A stretch of 64,000 nucleotides of DNA, taken from the NCBI GenBank assembly GCA_017795085.1, contig CP051246.1:124001-188000 (forward strand), written 5' to 3'. The notes under the pieces were generated by a model. That model was not told the DNA's origin. It made no database searches and was given only the letters and a program-made list of their open reading frames with translations. This DNA is from Salegentibacter sp. Lineage in GTDB: Bacteria > Bacteroidota > Bacteroidia > Flavobacteriales > Flavobacteriaceae. This document shows positions 26,540-36,832 of this stretch, piece by piece; position 1 is the first letter of the stretch; each line of letters opens with the position of its first letter. Made by a program: the position numbers and the translations under genes.

Positions 26540-27682
26540 TTAAAAAGCCGAAATTCCCGTAATATCCATTCCCGTAATTAAAAGGTGAATATCGTGGGTG
26601 CCCTCGTAGGTAATTACGCTTTCCAGGTTCATCATATGTCTCATGATACTGTATTCACCGGTAATTCCCATACCGCCGAGTACCTGTCTGGCTTCCCGGG
26701 CAATATTTAAGGCCATTTCAACACTATTTCGCTTTGCCATAGAAATTTGTGCGGAAGTTGCCTTGCCTTCATTTCTGAGCACGCCTAACCGCCAGGCCAT
26801 AAGTTGAGCTTTGGTGATTTCGGTAAGCATTTCTGCCAGTTTTTTTTGCTGAAGTTGGGTGCTCGCAATAGGTTTATCAAATTGAACCCGTTCTTTTGCG
26901 TAACGGAGTGCCGTATCATAACAATCCATTGCAGCACCAATAGCGCCCCAGGCAATTCCGTAACGAGCCGAATCTAAACAGCCCAGCGGAGCGCCCAAAC
27001 CTGATTTTTCACGCATCAGGTTTTCTTTTGGAACTTTTACATTATCAAAAATAAGTTCACCGGTAGCACTGGCACGAAGCGACCATTTGTTGTGGGTTTC
27101 GATAAGGCCGTGAATTCGGCCGTTTTCATCTTTAGCCCAAACAATGGCGATATCGGCAAAGGGCGCGTTTGAAATCCACATTTTAGCACCGTTTAATAAA
27201 AAATGATTGCCTTTGTCTTTAAAATTGGTCACCATTCCACTGGGGTTAGAACCGTAATCGGGTTCTGTTAAGCCGAAGCAACCCATAAGTTCCCCGGTAG
27301 CAAGTTTGGGAAGAAATTTCTTTTTTTGTTCTTCAGTACCATATTTGAAAATTGGGTACATTACCAAGGAGGATTGTACCGAAGCGGTTGAACGAATCCC
27401 GCTGTCGCCTCGTTCAATTTCCTGCATAATGAGTCCGTAAGAAATCTGGTCTAAACCTGCACCGCCATATTCTTCGGGAATATACGGTCCAAAAGCACCG
27501 ATTTCGGCCAGCCCTTTAATAATCGATTTTGGAAATTCGGCTTTTTGGGCAGCTTCTTCAATAATAGGCGATACTTCGCGTTTTACCCATTTCCTGGCCG
27601 CGTCTCGCACCATTTTATGTTCGTCGGTAAGCAGCTCGTCGATATTATAATAATCGGGAGCCTGGAAGTTATCTGCTTTCAT
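26540..27682 (-). CDS. Acyl-CoA dehydrogenase (glutaryl-CoA dehydrogenase-like), with internal gap
   Basis: A 380-residue flavoenzyme. Landmarks are IPEEYGGAGLDQISYG near residue 68, the FAD site LMGCFGLTEPDYGSNP near residue 130, MWISNAPFADIAIVWAK near residue 168, ERVQFDKPIASTQLQQKKLAEM near residue 268, the substrate-site Arg in REARQVLGGMGI near residue 334, and the catalytic Glu in ESVITYEGTHDIH near residue 356. It resembles glutaryl-CoA dehydrogenases, which would fit lysine breakdown. GLIETHNKWSLRAS lacks about 12 residues usual between GLI and ETHNKW (VERGMEGF type), an in-frame loss. Activity is uncertain. Confidence 0.9.
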   Translation of the reverse strand: MKADNFQAPDYYNIDELLTDEHKMVRDAARKWVKREVSPIIEEAAQKAEFPKSIIKGLAEIGAFGPYIPEEYGGAGLDQISYGLIMQEIERGDSGIRSTASVQSSLVMYPIFKYGTEEQKKKFLPKLATGELMGCFGLTEPDYGSNPSGMVTNFKDKGNHFLLNGAKMWISNAPFADIAIVWAKDENGRIHGLIETHNKWSLRASATGELIFDNVKVPKENLMREKSGLGAPLGCLDSARYGIAWGAIGAAMDCYDTALRYAKERVQFDKPIASTQLQQKKLAEMLTEITKAQLMAWRLGVLRNEGKATSAQISMAKRNSVEMALNIAREARQVLGGMGITGEYSIMRHMMNLESVITYEGTHDIHLLITGMDITGISAF

Positions 27683-27756
27683 CTGTATAGTGTTTTACAC
27701 AAATGTAATTAATTTTAACGCAAGGATTTGCTTGTAAAATTCTTTGCTCAAGATGA

Positions 27757-27782
27757 GATTCCGGATCAAGTCCGGAATGACG
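27757..27782. repeat. GTCAT-type palindromic repeat R2
   Basis: ATTCCGGA / TCCGGAAT around TCAAG, followed by GACG. On the minus strand it starts CGTCATTCCGGACTTG. It sits in the 233-nt gap between the acyl-CoA dehydrogenase and TrmN6 genes, which otherwise shows no gene. Confidence 0.6.
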
Positions 27783-27915
27783 AGCAGACTTTTTTGGTAC
27801 TGAAAATGCCACAAATTAACAAATATTCTCTGCGTGCTTTGCGGAAAACCTTTGCGCTCTTTGCGTGAAACCGTTTTTAGAGCATTTCACTTGTAAAAAA
27901 GAAGAAAATTTTAAG

Positions 27916-28638
27916 CTATAACTTCAAATAAAAATCTTTGACCAGGTTTTTATAGTTTTCGGTGTAATTGTGCCTGGAAATCTCGATGATGAGTTCTTCG
28001 ATTTCCGGTTGGTTTTTATGAAAACTAAAACTCAGTAAACTTCTTTTTATGGGAGAATCTTCTGTACCACGTACCCGGGTAATTTTCTTGGGAGAAAGAT
28101 TGAATTGCTCTGCCATTTCGATGAAACCTGTTTCTTCTCGATGCGGAATAATCGTGTTAAACTCTCCATGAGGATGCAATAATTTTGAAACCCCTTCAAC
28201 TAATTCTAAAAACGGTAAAGCCCCGACAAAACGGGCTTTATTTCGTCGTGTATTTTCTGAAGTATAATCTTCAGCATAGAATGGTGGATTTGAAATAATA
28301 AGCTCATACTTTTCTTCATCCTGCATTTCTTCTACAAACTCATCAAATGCGGCATGATAACAAAAAAGCCTGTCGCCCCAATCGCTTTGTTCAAAATTTT
28401 CAACGGCCTGTTCATAAGCGTCTTCATCAATTTCCAGGGCATCAATCAGTATTGCAGGAGAGCGTTGGGCAAGCATTAAGGCAATTACACCGGTTCCAGT
28501 GCCAATATCGAGTATACTGTCGGGTTGATGTGCTAATGAAGCCCAGGCACCCAGTAAAACGCCATCGGTGCCGATTTTCATCGCACAACGATTCTGGTTT
28601 ACCGTGAATTCTTTAAACTGAAAAGGTTTTTGAGACAT
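27916..28638 (-). CDS. trmN6: tRNA1(Val) (adenine37-N6)-methyltransferase
   Basis: A 240-residue SAM-dependent methyltransferase. FQFKEFTVNQNRCAMKIGTDGVLLGAW is the family N-terminus. The SAM loop is ILDIGTGTGVIALML near residue 43. The N6-adenine catalytic motif is ISNPPFY near residue 114. TrmN6/YfiC methylates A37 of tRNA-Val. It is separated from tsf upstream by a terminator hairpin. Confidence 0.92.
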   Translation of the reverse strand: MSQKPFQFKEFTVNQNRCAMKIGTDGVLLGAWASLAHQPDSILDIGTGTGVIALMLAQRSPAILIDALEIDEDAYEQAVENFEQSDWGDRLFCYHAAFDEFVEEMQDEEKYELIISNPPFYAEDYTSENTRRNKARFVGALPFLELVEGVSKLLHPHGEFNTIIPHREETGFIEMAEQFNLSPKKITRVRGTEDSPIKRSLLSFSFHKNQPEIEELIIEISRHNYTENYKNLVKDFYLKL

Positions 28639-28650
28639 AACTTAAAATTA

Positions 28651-28682
28651 AAAAACCGCTTCCTTTTAAAGAAGCGGTTTTT
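28651..28682 (-). terminator. Intrinsic terminator after tsf
   Basis: AAAAACCGCTTC / GAAGCGGTTTTT with an 8-nt loop and a T-run on the minus strand. It ends the rpsB-tsf transcript and lies just upstream of the trmN6 start. Confidence 0.85.
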
Positions 28683-28728
28683 GATTTATTTGAGATTTCC
28701 GCTTAAGCGAAAATTACTTTTAGTTTAA

Positions 28729-29556
28729 TTATTCTCCTAAAGCAACTCGCTCAAAAGCAACAACTTCAAGATCAGAATCTACAGATTTCACGTAATCGGC
28801 AACGCTTTGTTTACTGTCTTTAATGTACGCCTGATTAACCAAAGTATTATCTTTAAAGTAACGTTTGATTTTACCTTGGGCAATTTTATCAAGCATTTCC
28901 TCTGGCTTTCCTTCTTGGCGAAGTGTGTCCTTGGCAATCTCGATTTCTTTATCGATGGTTTCCTGATCTACGCCTTCTTCATTAAGTGCCAGTGGATTCA
29001 TAGCAGCTGCCTGCATAGAAACGTTTTTAGCAGCTTCTTGAGCCCCATCGGCATTTTTAGAAAGTCCAGTGATTACGGCAATCTTGTTTCCGGCGTGAAT
29101 GTAAGAACCAACAAAAGGAGCTTCAATAGTTTTAAAAGCACCTATTTCAATTTTCTCACCAATTACCCCGGTTTGTTCACTTAATTTCTCTTCAACAGTG
29201 ATGCCTTTGTATTCTGCTTTTAAGAAATCTTCTTTAGCAGTGTAGTTCAATGCTAATTCTGCAAAATCATTGGCAAGGTTAATGAAATCTTCGTTTTTAG
29301 CAACAAAGTCGGTCTCACAGTTAAGCGAGATAATAGCCCCTTTGGTGCTATTAGCATTGGTTTTGGCGATAGCAGCACCTTCCGCAGATTCGCGGTCGGC
29401 TCTTTTAGCGGCAACTTTCTGTCCTTTTTTACGAAGCACTTCAATTGCTTTATCAAAATCACCATCAGTTTCTACCAGCGCTTTTTTACAGTCCATCATT
29501 CCTGCACCGGTAGCTTTCCTAAGTTTATTTACTTCTGCGGCGGTTATTTTAGCCAT
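28729..29556 (-). CDS. tsf: Translation elongation factor Ts
   Basis: A 275-residue protein that exchanges GDP for GTP on EF-Tu. It begins with a UBA-like domain and the signature LRKATGAGMMDCKKAL near residue 12. CETDFVAKN near residue 79 marks the core, and AMNPLAL near residue 185 and EGKPEEMLDKIAQGKIKRY near residue 215 complete the family pattern. It lies 90 nt after rpsB, with a hairpin in between. Confidence 0.97.
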   Translation of the reverse strand: MAKITAAEVNKLRKATGAGMMDCKKALVETDGDFDKAIEVLRKKGQKVAAKRADRESAEGAAIAKTNANSTKGAIISLNCETDFVAKNEDFINLANDFAELALNYTAKEDFLKAEYKGITVEEKLSEQTGVIGEKIEIGAFKTIEAPFVGSYIHAGNKIAVITGLSKNADGAQEAAKNVSMQAAAMNPLALNEEGVDQETIDKEIEIAKDTLRQEGKPEEMLDKIAQGKIKRYFKDNTLVNQAYIKDSKQSVADYVKSVDSDLEVVAFERVALGE

Positions 29557-29573
29557 AATTTTCAGTATTATTT

Positions 29574-29625
29574 AAAAAAAGTCGTTTAGCAACTTTACGA
29601 TAAAGAAAGAAACTAAACGACTTTT
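29574..29625 (-). terminator. Hairpin between rpsB and tsf
   Basis: AAAAGTCGTTTAG (left arm, ending 29589) and CTAAACGACTTTT (29613-29625) form a long stem with a 23-nt loop. On the minus strand it is followed by a T-run. It may be an attenuator that lowers tsf expression relative to rpsB, or an RNA-processing site. Confidence 0.6.
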
Positions 29626-29646
29626 AAAAGTTATGAAATTATTGTT

Positions 29647-30555
29647 TTATTTTTCTTCTTTAGATGATTTGGCTTCTTCCAAAGTCTCTTTTTTAGACTC
29701 GAGTTCCACATCTTTTTTCGCTTCCTTCATTTCTTTTTGATCTTCAGCGTCTTTTGAAGGAGCCTCAGCTTTTTCCTCGGTCTTAGCGGCTTTAGGTGCT
29801 TTTGCGTCTTTCTCTTTGGCCTGCTGCTTCTCTTCTTTTTCGGCTTTCTTAGCTTCTTTGTTGGCTTTTCTTTCAGAAAGGCCTTCTACTATAGAATCTG
29901 AAACATAAGAAACCACCTTGTTGATAGACTTTGAAGCATCATCATTAGAAGGAATAAGGTAATCTACTTCACGAGGGTCTGAATTGGTATCTACCATCGC
30001 AAAAATTGGAATGTTTAATTTTTGAGCTTCTTTAATAGCGATGTGTTCACGAGTGATATCAACTACAAATAAAGCTCCTGGTAACCTGCTCATATCGGCG
30101 ATAGAGCCAAGGTTTTTTTCTAATTTTGCTCTTAAACGATCTACCTGAAGGCGTTCTTTTTTAGAAAGAGTATTAAAGGTACCGTCTTTTTTCATTCTAT
30201 CGATAGAAGCCATTTTCTTAACAGCTCTACGAATAGTTACAAAGTTGGTAAGCATACCCCCGGGCCAACGCTCGGTAATATAAGGCATATTCGCTTTTTC
30301 AGCTTGCTCGGCTACAATTTCTTTCGCCTGCTTTTTAGTTGCTACAAAAAGTATTTTTCTTCCGCTTGCTGCAATTTTAGCCAAAGCTTCTCCGGCTTCC
30401 TGCATTTTAGCGGCACTTTTATATAGGTTGATGATGTGAATCCCGTTACGCTCCATATAAATGTATGGGGCCATATTTGGGTTCCATCTTCTGGTAAGGT
30501 GTCCAAAATGTACACCTGCATCAAGTAATTCTTTTACTTCTACTTTCTTTGCCAT
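29647..30555 (-). CDS. rpsB: 30S ribosomal protein S2
   Basis: A 302-residue protein. The S2 core covers about residues 1-225: LLDAGVHFGHLTRRWNPNMAPYIY near residue 10, WPGGMLTNF near residue 98, PGALFVVDI near residue 159, IPIFAMVDTNSDP near residue 181. A low-complexity Lys/Glu/Ala tail of about 75 residues follows, which E. coli S2 lacks but many Bacteroidota S2 proteins have. It precedes tsf as in most bacteria. Confidence 0.97.
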   Translation of the reverse strand: MAKKVEVKELLDAGVHFGHLTRRWNPNMAPYIYMERNGIHIINLYKSAAKMQEAGEALAKIAASGRKILFVATKKQAKEIVAEQAEKANMPYITERWPGGMLTNFVTIRRAVKKMASIDRMKKDGTFNTLSKKERLQVDRLRAKLEKNLGSIADMSRLPGALFVVDITREHIAIKEAQKLNIPIFAMVDTNSDPREVDYLIPSNDDASKSINKVVSYVSDSIVEGLSERKANKEAKKAEKEEKQQAKEKDAKAPKAAKTEEKAEAPSKDAEDQKEMKEAKKDVELESKKETLEEAKSSKEEK

Positions 30556-30730
30556 TTTTGTAATAGTTTACGTTCTGTTGAGATAGCAACAACCAAGTGG
30601 CTATTTCTAATTCTAAAAGAAATACGGCCTTGATTGTTTAGATGCTAAACTAACTCCCGATAGCTTTCGGGATAACAACATGATACTTTTTAAAATTAAA
30701 TGAACTTTTCGGGCAAATACCCGATAATAA

Positions 30731-31117
30731 TTAACGCTTAGAGAACTGAAATTTCTTACGGGCTTTCTTCTGACCGAATTTCTTACGTTCTACCATACGC
30801 GGATCCCTGGTTAATAAACCTTCGGGTTTAAGCGTGCTTCTGTTTTCAGCATCAAGCTCTACCATTGCTCTTGAAAGTGCAAGGCGAATAGCTTCTGCCT
30901 GGCCGGTAATACCGCCACCGTAAACATTAGCGCTAATATCAAAACTCCCGTCATTTCCGGTAAGGTTTAAGGCCTGGTTTACTTTGTACTGAAGTGTACC
31001 GGTAGTAAAGTACTCTTTAAGGTCTTTTTTGTTGATGGTAATATTTCCTTTTCCTTCGGAAAGATACACCCTTGCAACCGCTGTTTTTCTACGGCCAATT
31101 TTGTGAATAACCTCCAT
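30731..31117 (-). CDS. rpsI: 30S ribosomal protein S9
   Basis: A 128-residue protein with HKIGRRKTAVARVYL near residue 4, VYGGGITGQAEAIRLALSRA in the middle, and the basic C-terminus KKFGQKKARKKFQFSKR that contacts P-site tRNA. The ATG overlaps the rplM stop by 1 nt. The 175-nt gap to rpsB contains a CCCGA / TCGGG hairpin near 30656-30671 and no gene. Confidence 0.97.
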   Translation of the reverse strand: MEVIHKIGRRKTAVARVYLSEGKGNITINKKDLKEYFTTGTLQYKVNQALNLTGNDGSFDISANVYGGGITGQAEAIRLALSRAMVELDAENRSTLKPEGLLTRDPRMVERKKFGQKKARKKFQFSKR

Positions 31118-31572
31118 TACTTAAATTCGTTTAAGTTGATAGTTTTAGGTTTTTGTGCCTCATGATCATGCTTGTCTGCGGCATAAACCTTTAAATTTCT
31201 AAATAAGTCAGCTCCAAGTTTGTTCTTTGGAAGCATCCCTTTTACTGATTTTTCGATAAGGCGATCAGCTCCTTTTTCAAATAATTCGGCAGCCGTTAGG
31301 CTTCTTTGCCCTCCTGGGTAACCGGTGTAGCGAATGTATTCTTTCGAATCCCATTTTTTACCGGTTAAGTTGATTTTTTCAGCATTGATAACAATTACAT
31401 TATCACCGCAATCAACGTGTGGGGTAAAGTTAGGCTTGTGCTTTCCGCGTAGCAATTTGGCTACTTTAGAAGCCAGGCGGCCCAAATTTTGTCCTTCAGC
31501 ATCTACAAGAACCCACTCTTTGTTTACAGTGGTCTTGTTTGCCGATACTGTTTTGTAGCTTAATGTGTCCAC
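31117..31572 (-). CDS. rplM: 50S ribosomal protein L13
   Basis: A 151-residue protein with the L13 landmarks WVLVDAEGQNLGRLASKVA near residue 21, FTPHVDCGDNVIVINAEKI near residue 49, SVKGMLPKNKLG near residue 108 and LKVYAADKHDHEAQKP near the end. It heads the rplM-rpsI pair and has a strong upstream promoter match. Confidence 0.97.
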   Translation of the reverse strand: MDTLSYKTVSANKTTVNKEWVLVDAEGQNLGRLASKVAKLLRGKHKPNFTPHVDCGDNVIVINAEKINLTGKKWDSKEYIRYTGYPGGQRSLTAAELFEKGADRLIEKSVKGMLPKNKLGADLFRNLKVYAADKHDHEAQKPKTINLNEFK

Positions 31573-31643
31573 ACTAATTAGTTTTACTTATTATTAAACA
31601 TTCCATTCCCTTCCCGAAACGACGCATCTCGGGAAACGGGCTG

Positions 31644-31673
31644 CAAATGTACAATTATAAATCCAGATAGCAA
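31644..31673 (-). promoter_or_regulatory. Bacteroidota-type promoter for rplM-rpsI
   Basis: On the minus strand TTG (31673-31671), a 19-nt spacer and TACATTTG (31651-31644), a full match to TAnnTTTG. It lies 71 nt before the rplM ATG. A TTCCCGA / TCGGGAA inverted repeat lies in the leader (31612-31634), a possible regulatory stem. Confidence 0.6.
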
Positions 31674-31690
31674 ATAGGCAGACTATTAAT

Positions 31691-31810
31691 TTATTTTTTC
31701 TGAAGTTGCTGAGCTTCAAAGTCTTTTAGCCTTGGTAAAAGCATGTGGTTGAAGTTGATCTTATATTGTAAAGATACGGGAAATCTTAAGCCTTGAAAAG
31801 TGAGGAACCA
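31691..31810 (-). pseudogene. Possible C-terminal remnant of a lost gene
   Basis: A 39-codon minus-strand frame bounded by stops reads WFLTFQGLRFPVSLQYKINF and continues HMLLPRLKDFEAQQLQKK. It has protein-like composition and codon use but no start codon. I do not recognise the family. The rest of 31573-32025 has only the rplM promoter and a terminator. Confidence 0.25.
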
Positions 31811-31972
31811 CTATAATGTGTTTATATTTTTTTGTTCCTATATATGGTAAGCAAAATTATTGGCTGGATTTTGGTCTTGAGGTAAAAAAACTGCTATAAA
31901 TTAATGTCTTATTCCTCAGGTTTTCCTGATCACAATTTTTTAATATAATTTATGGCTTAGGGGTTGGGGTTT

Positions 31973-32003
31973 AAAGCAATCCCGGAAAATTCGGGATTGC
32001 TTT
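31973..32003 (-). terminator. Terminator hairpin after the DUF2911 gene
   Basis: AAAGCAATCCCG / CGGGATTGCTTT, a 12-bp stem with a 7-nt loop. It lies 22 nt after the stop at 32026. The T-tract is short. Confidence 0.65.
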
Positions 32004-32025
32004 ACAGCAGAGATTGTGTAGCTTG

Positions 32026-32595
32026 TTATTTGATAATTTTAAAGGGAACTTTTACATATTTAGTGTCCCATCCAATCAATAAATTGGCGGTTTGGTCATC
32101 TTCATTTCCTTCAAAAGTCATGGATAGGTGTTCAATAGGGTTTGCGGAGTCTCTAACCGGAACATTGATCCTTACAATATCATCTTTTTCGGCATATTCA
32201 TAAGCGCCCCAGGTATGAGTTTTTTTATTCAGGATAATTATCCATTCTTTCTCTTTGGGGATGGAGTATAATGTATAGGTGCCGGCATCAATGTTTACGT
32301 TAGCTACTTTTGTTTTTTTGTACAGGGTGAGTTCTGTAGCTTCGTTGGCTCCGGTTCGCCATACCTGGTTGTAAGGAACGAGTTTTCCGAAAATCTCACG
32401 GTTTCTTCGTTGCGGGCGGCTATAAATTACACGGGCTACCACTTCATCGTTATGATTGCGATAATTTGCCAAATCCATAGGGCTGGCATCCATTTTAGGG
32501 AAATTTGGTGAGCCGGCGTTTTCTTCCTGCGCATTTACATCGGTTATAACCAGTAAGCATAATGCGCCAAATACAGTAATAAGTTTTTTCTTCAT
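32026..32595 (-). CDS. Exported DUF2911 domain protein
   Basis: A 189-residue protein with a signal peptide (MKKKLITVFGALCLLVITDVNAQ). The DUF2911 domain follows: VARVIYSRPQRRNREIFGKLVPYNQVWRTGANEATELTLYK near residue 54, and GTYTLYSIPKEKEWIIILNK near residue 102. It is a secreted Bacteroidota family of unknown function. It is divergent from asnB across a 262-nt gap. Confidence 0.88.
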   Translation of the reverse strand: MKKKLITVFGALCLLVITDVNAQEENAGSPNFPKMDASPMDLANYRNHNDEVVARVIYSRPQRRNREIFGKLVPYNQVWRTGANEATELTLYKKTKVANVNIDAGTYTLYSIPKEKEWIIILNKKTHTWGAYEYAEKDDIVRINVPVRDSANPIEHLSMTFEGNEDDQTANLLIGWDTKYVKVPFKIIK

Positions 32596-32857
32596 AGCTT
32601 TTTTAAATTTTGATTAAAGATACGCAATAGGTTAAAAAATCCTATGGGTTTTTGATTGCTTTTAGTGCAAATCTATAAGGAAATATCATACCAGAATTAC
32701 ATACGTAAACTTTTTTAAGTGAAATTGATAGTGGTTGCTATAAAAAATAATCGAATTATGTATATTTAGTTTATTAATGATACTGATAATGGTTTTTTGG
32801 TTTTTAAATTGTAACCACTGGCGCATATTTGTATCGAATTATTAAAGCAACAAAGTT

Positions 32858-34477
32858 ATGTGTGGAATTTTAGCAGTAATCGGAGACCGCATCGAAAAAG
32901 AGACAATTAGCGGAATTTCCGGAAGGATGGCCCACCGAGGCCCGGATGAGAGCGGCTTGCAAGTTACTGAAGAAGGTTATGTGTTGAGTCATGAGAGACT
33001 TTCTATTGTAGATTTGCAAACAGGGCAGCAACCAATTCAGGGAACTGATAAAGCCTGGATGATACATAATGGTGAGATTTACAATCACCAAAAGCTGCGG
33101 GAGAATGAGCTAAAAAACCACCAATTTAGAACTACCGGAGATTCAGAAGTGATTGTTCATCTTTATGAAGAATTTGGTTATGATTTTGTAGATAAATTAG
33201 ACGGGGTATTTTCATTCGTGGTTGTAAAAGGTAAGGATTTTATAGCAGCCCGTGACCCGATTGGTGTAAAACCATTGTATTACGGAACCGATGAAAGCGG
33301 AGCTATCTGGTTTGCCAGTGAGATGAAAGCTCTTGCCGATCAGTGTGTGAGCTTTGCGGCTTTCCCTCCCGGTCATTATTATACTCAGGAAACCGGTTTT
33401 GTAGAGTATTATACTCCGGATTGGTTTGATTATAAAAAAGCTGATAAAGAGCTTGATCTTACCAAATTAAGAGAAAGTTTGATTGAAGCTACCCGTAAGC
33501 GTTTAATGGCTGATGTGCCTTTAGGTGTTTTGTTAAGTGGAGGCTTAGATTCTTCTTTGACTTCATCTATCGCTGCGCGTTTGATGAAAGACAGTGGGCA
33601 GACGCTTCATTCTTTCTCTATAGGTTTAGATAAAGATGCACCCGATTTAATTGCGGCAAGAAAAGTAGCTGATTTTTTAGGAACCGAGCATCACGAAATT
33701 TTCTTCACTGTAGAGGAAGGAATTCAAATTTTGAAGAAACTGGTATGGCATCTTGAAACTTACGATGTTACTTCCATCAGGGCAAGTACTCCAATGTATT
33801 TCCTTTCAAAAGCGATAAAGGAACAAGGGGTAAAAGTAGTGCTTTCAGGAGAAGGGGCTGATGAGATTTTTGGAGGCTACCTATACTTTAAAAATGCGCC
33901 CGATGCCGATGAGTTTCAAAAAGAAACCATTAGAAGGGTACAGCGTTTGGCAACTGCAGACTGTCTGCGAGCTGATAAATCAACTATGGCCCATGGTTTG
34001 GAAGCCAGGGTGCCATTTCTTGATAAGGCTTTCCTGAAAGTAGCAATGGAAACCAAAGGAGAGGCAAAAATGCCAAAAACCTATGATGGTGTTGAAAAAT
34101 ACATTGTACGAAAAGCATTTGATACTCCTGAAGAACCATTTTTGCCTGAAGAAGTATTATGGAGACAAAAAGAACAATTTAGCGATGGAGTGGGGTATAA
34201 CTGGATCGATGAGTTAATTGCCTATGCTGAAGCTCACGTATCTGATGAGCAGATGGAAAAAGCTGAAGAGCGTTTTCCGTTTAACACTCCGGCAACTAAA
34301 GAAGCATATTTCTATCGTGAAATTTTTCACGAGCATTATCCGCAGGAAAGCGCTGCAAGAACCGTTAAAAGATGGGTTCCGAAATGGCAGGCCGATCTTG
34401 ATCCTAGTGGAAGAGCAAATACAGCTCACGTAGCTACGAATGCCAAAAAAGATTTGGAAGAATTAGCCAAAGTATAG
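32858..34477 (+). CDS. asnB: Asparagine synthase B (glutamine-hydrolysing)
   Basis: A 539-residue two-domain enzyme making asparagine from aspartate, glutamine and ATP. Cys2 of MCGILAVIG is the glutaminase nucleophile. The N-terminal domain also has HRGPDESG near residue 27, HERLSIVD near residue 45 and NGEIYNH near residue 71. The synthetase domain has the pyrophosphate loop SGGLDSSL near residue 227 and LSGEGADEIFGGY near residue 328. Length is normal for the flavobacterial form. A terminator follows within 30 nt. Confidence 0.97.
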   Translation: MCGILAVIGDRIEKETISGISGRMAHRGPDESGLQVTEEGYVLSHERLSIVDLQTGQQPIQGTDKAWMIHNGEIYNHQKLRENELKNHQFRTTGDSEVIVHLYEEFGYDFVDKLDGVFSFVVVKGKDFIAARDPIGVKPLYYGTDESGAIWFASEMKALADQCVSFAAFPPGHYYTQETGFVEYYTPDWFDYKKADKELDLTKLRESLIEATRKRLMADVPLGVLLSGGLDSSLTSSIAARLMKDSGQTLHSFSIGLDKDAPDLIAARKVADFLGTEHHEIFFTVEEGIQILKKLVWHLETYDVTSIRASTPMYFLSKAIKEQGVKVVLSGEGADEIFGGYLYFKNAPDADEFQKETIRRVQRLATADCLRADKSTMAHGLEARVPFLDKAFLKVAMETKGEAKMPKTYDGVEKYIVRKAFDTPEEPFLPEEVLWRQKEQFSDGVGYNWIDELIAYAEAHVSDEQMEKAEERFPFNTPATKEAYFYREIFHEHYPQESAARTVKRWVPKWQADLDPSGRANTAHVATNAKKDLEELAKV

Positions 34478-34502
34478 AAGAGCAAGCGTGTGGTTTGTTA
34501 CG

Positions 34503-34544
34503 CCCGCAGTGCAAGGTTTAAACATATAGCGCTGCGGGTTTTTT
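34503..34544 (+). terminator. Intrinsic terminator after asnB
   Basis: CCCGCAGTGC / GCGCTGCGGG with one G-U pair, a 16-nt loop, then six T. Confidence 0.75.
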
Positions 34545-34612
34545 ATGCACAAATTGTTAATAACTTAAAGGGCTAAAGTAAAGCTGTTTTCCGCTAAAAA
34601 TATGCGTTTTGT

Positions 34613-34620
34613 TATATTTG
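34613..34620 (+). promoter_or_regulatory. Promoter -7 element for gyrB
   Basis: TATATTTG fully matches TAnnTTTG and lies 41 nt ahead of the gyrB ATG. No clear TTG stands at the usual distance. Confidence 0.4.
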
Positions 34621-34651
34621 TTCGTTATTGAATCACACGAATATAATTTAG

Positions 34652-36601
<1,950 letters not shown>

Positions 36602-36622
36602 TTTTTTAGAATATATAAGGAG

Positions 36623-36648
36623 ACCCGTGCTGTAAGGCGCGGGTTTTT
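36623..36648 (+). terminator. Intrinsic terminator after gyrB
   Basis: ACCCGTGC / GCGCGGGT with one G-U pair, a 6-nt loop and T4. Confidence 0.75.
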
Positions 36649-36832
36649 GTTTTTATGTATTAAATAGACCGTGTAATTATACCTTTCTGCGTTTTACTAA
36701 TTTAGGGCTTTACTATGAATATGAGGCTGCATTTCAGGATTTAAGCTTCAGGTTTAACCGTTCCTTATTAGTAAAACTGTTGCTTTATTTGTATTTTCGC
36801 AGCAATTATTAATCGATATAAACCCATATAAA

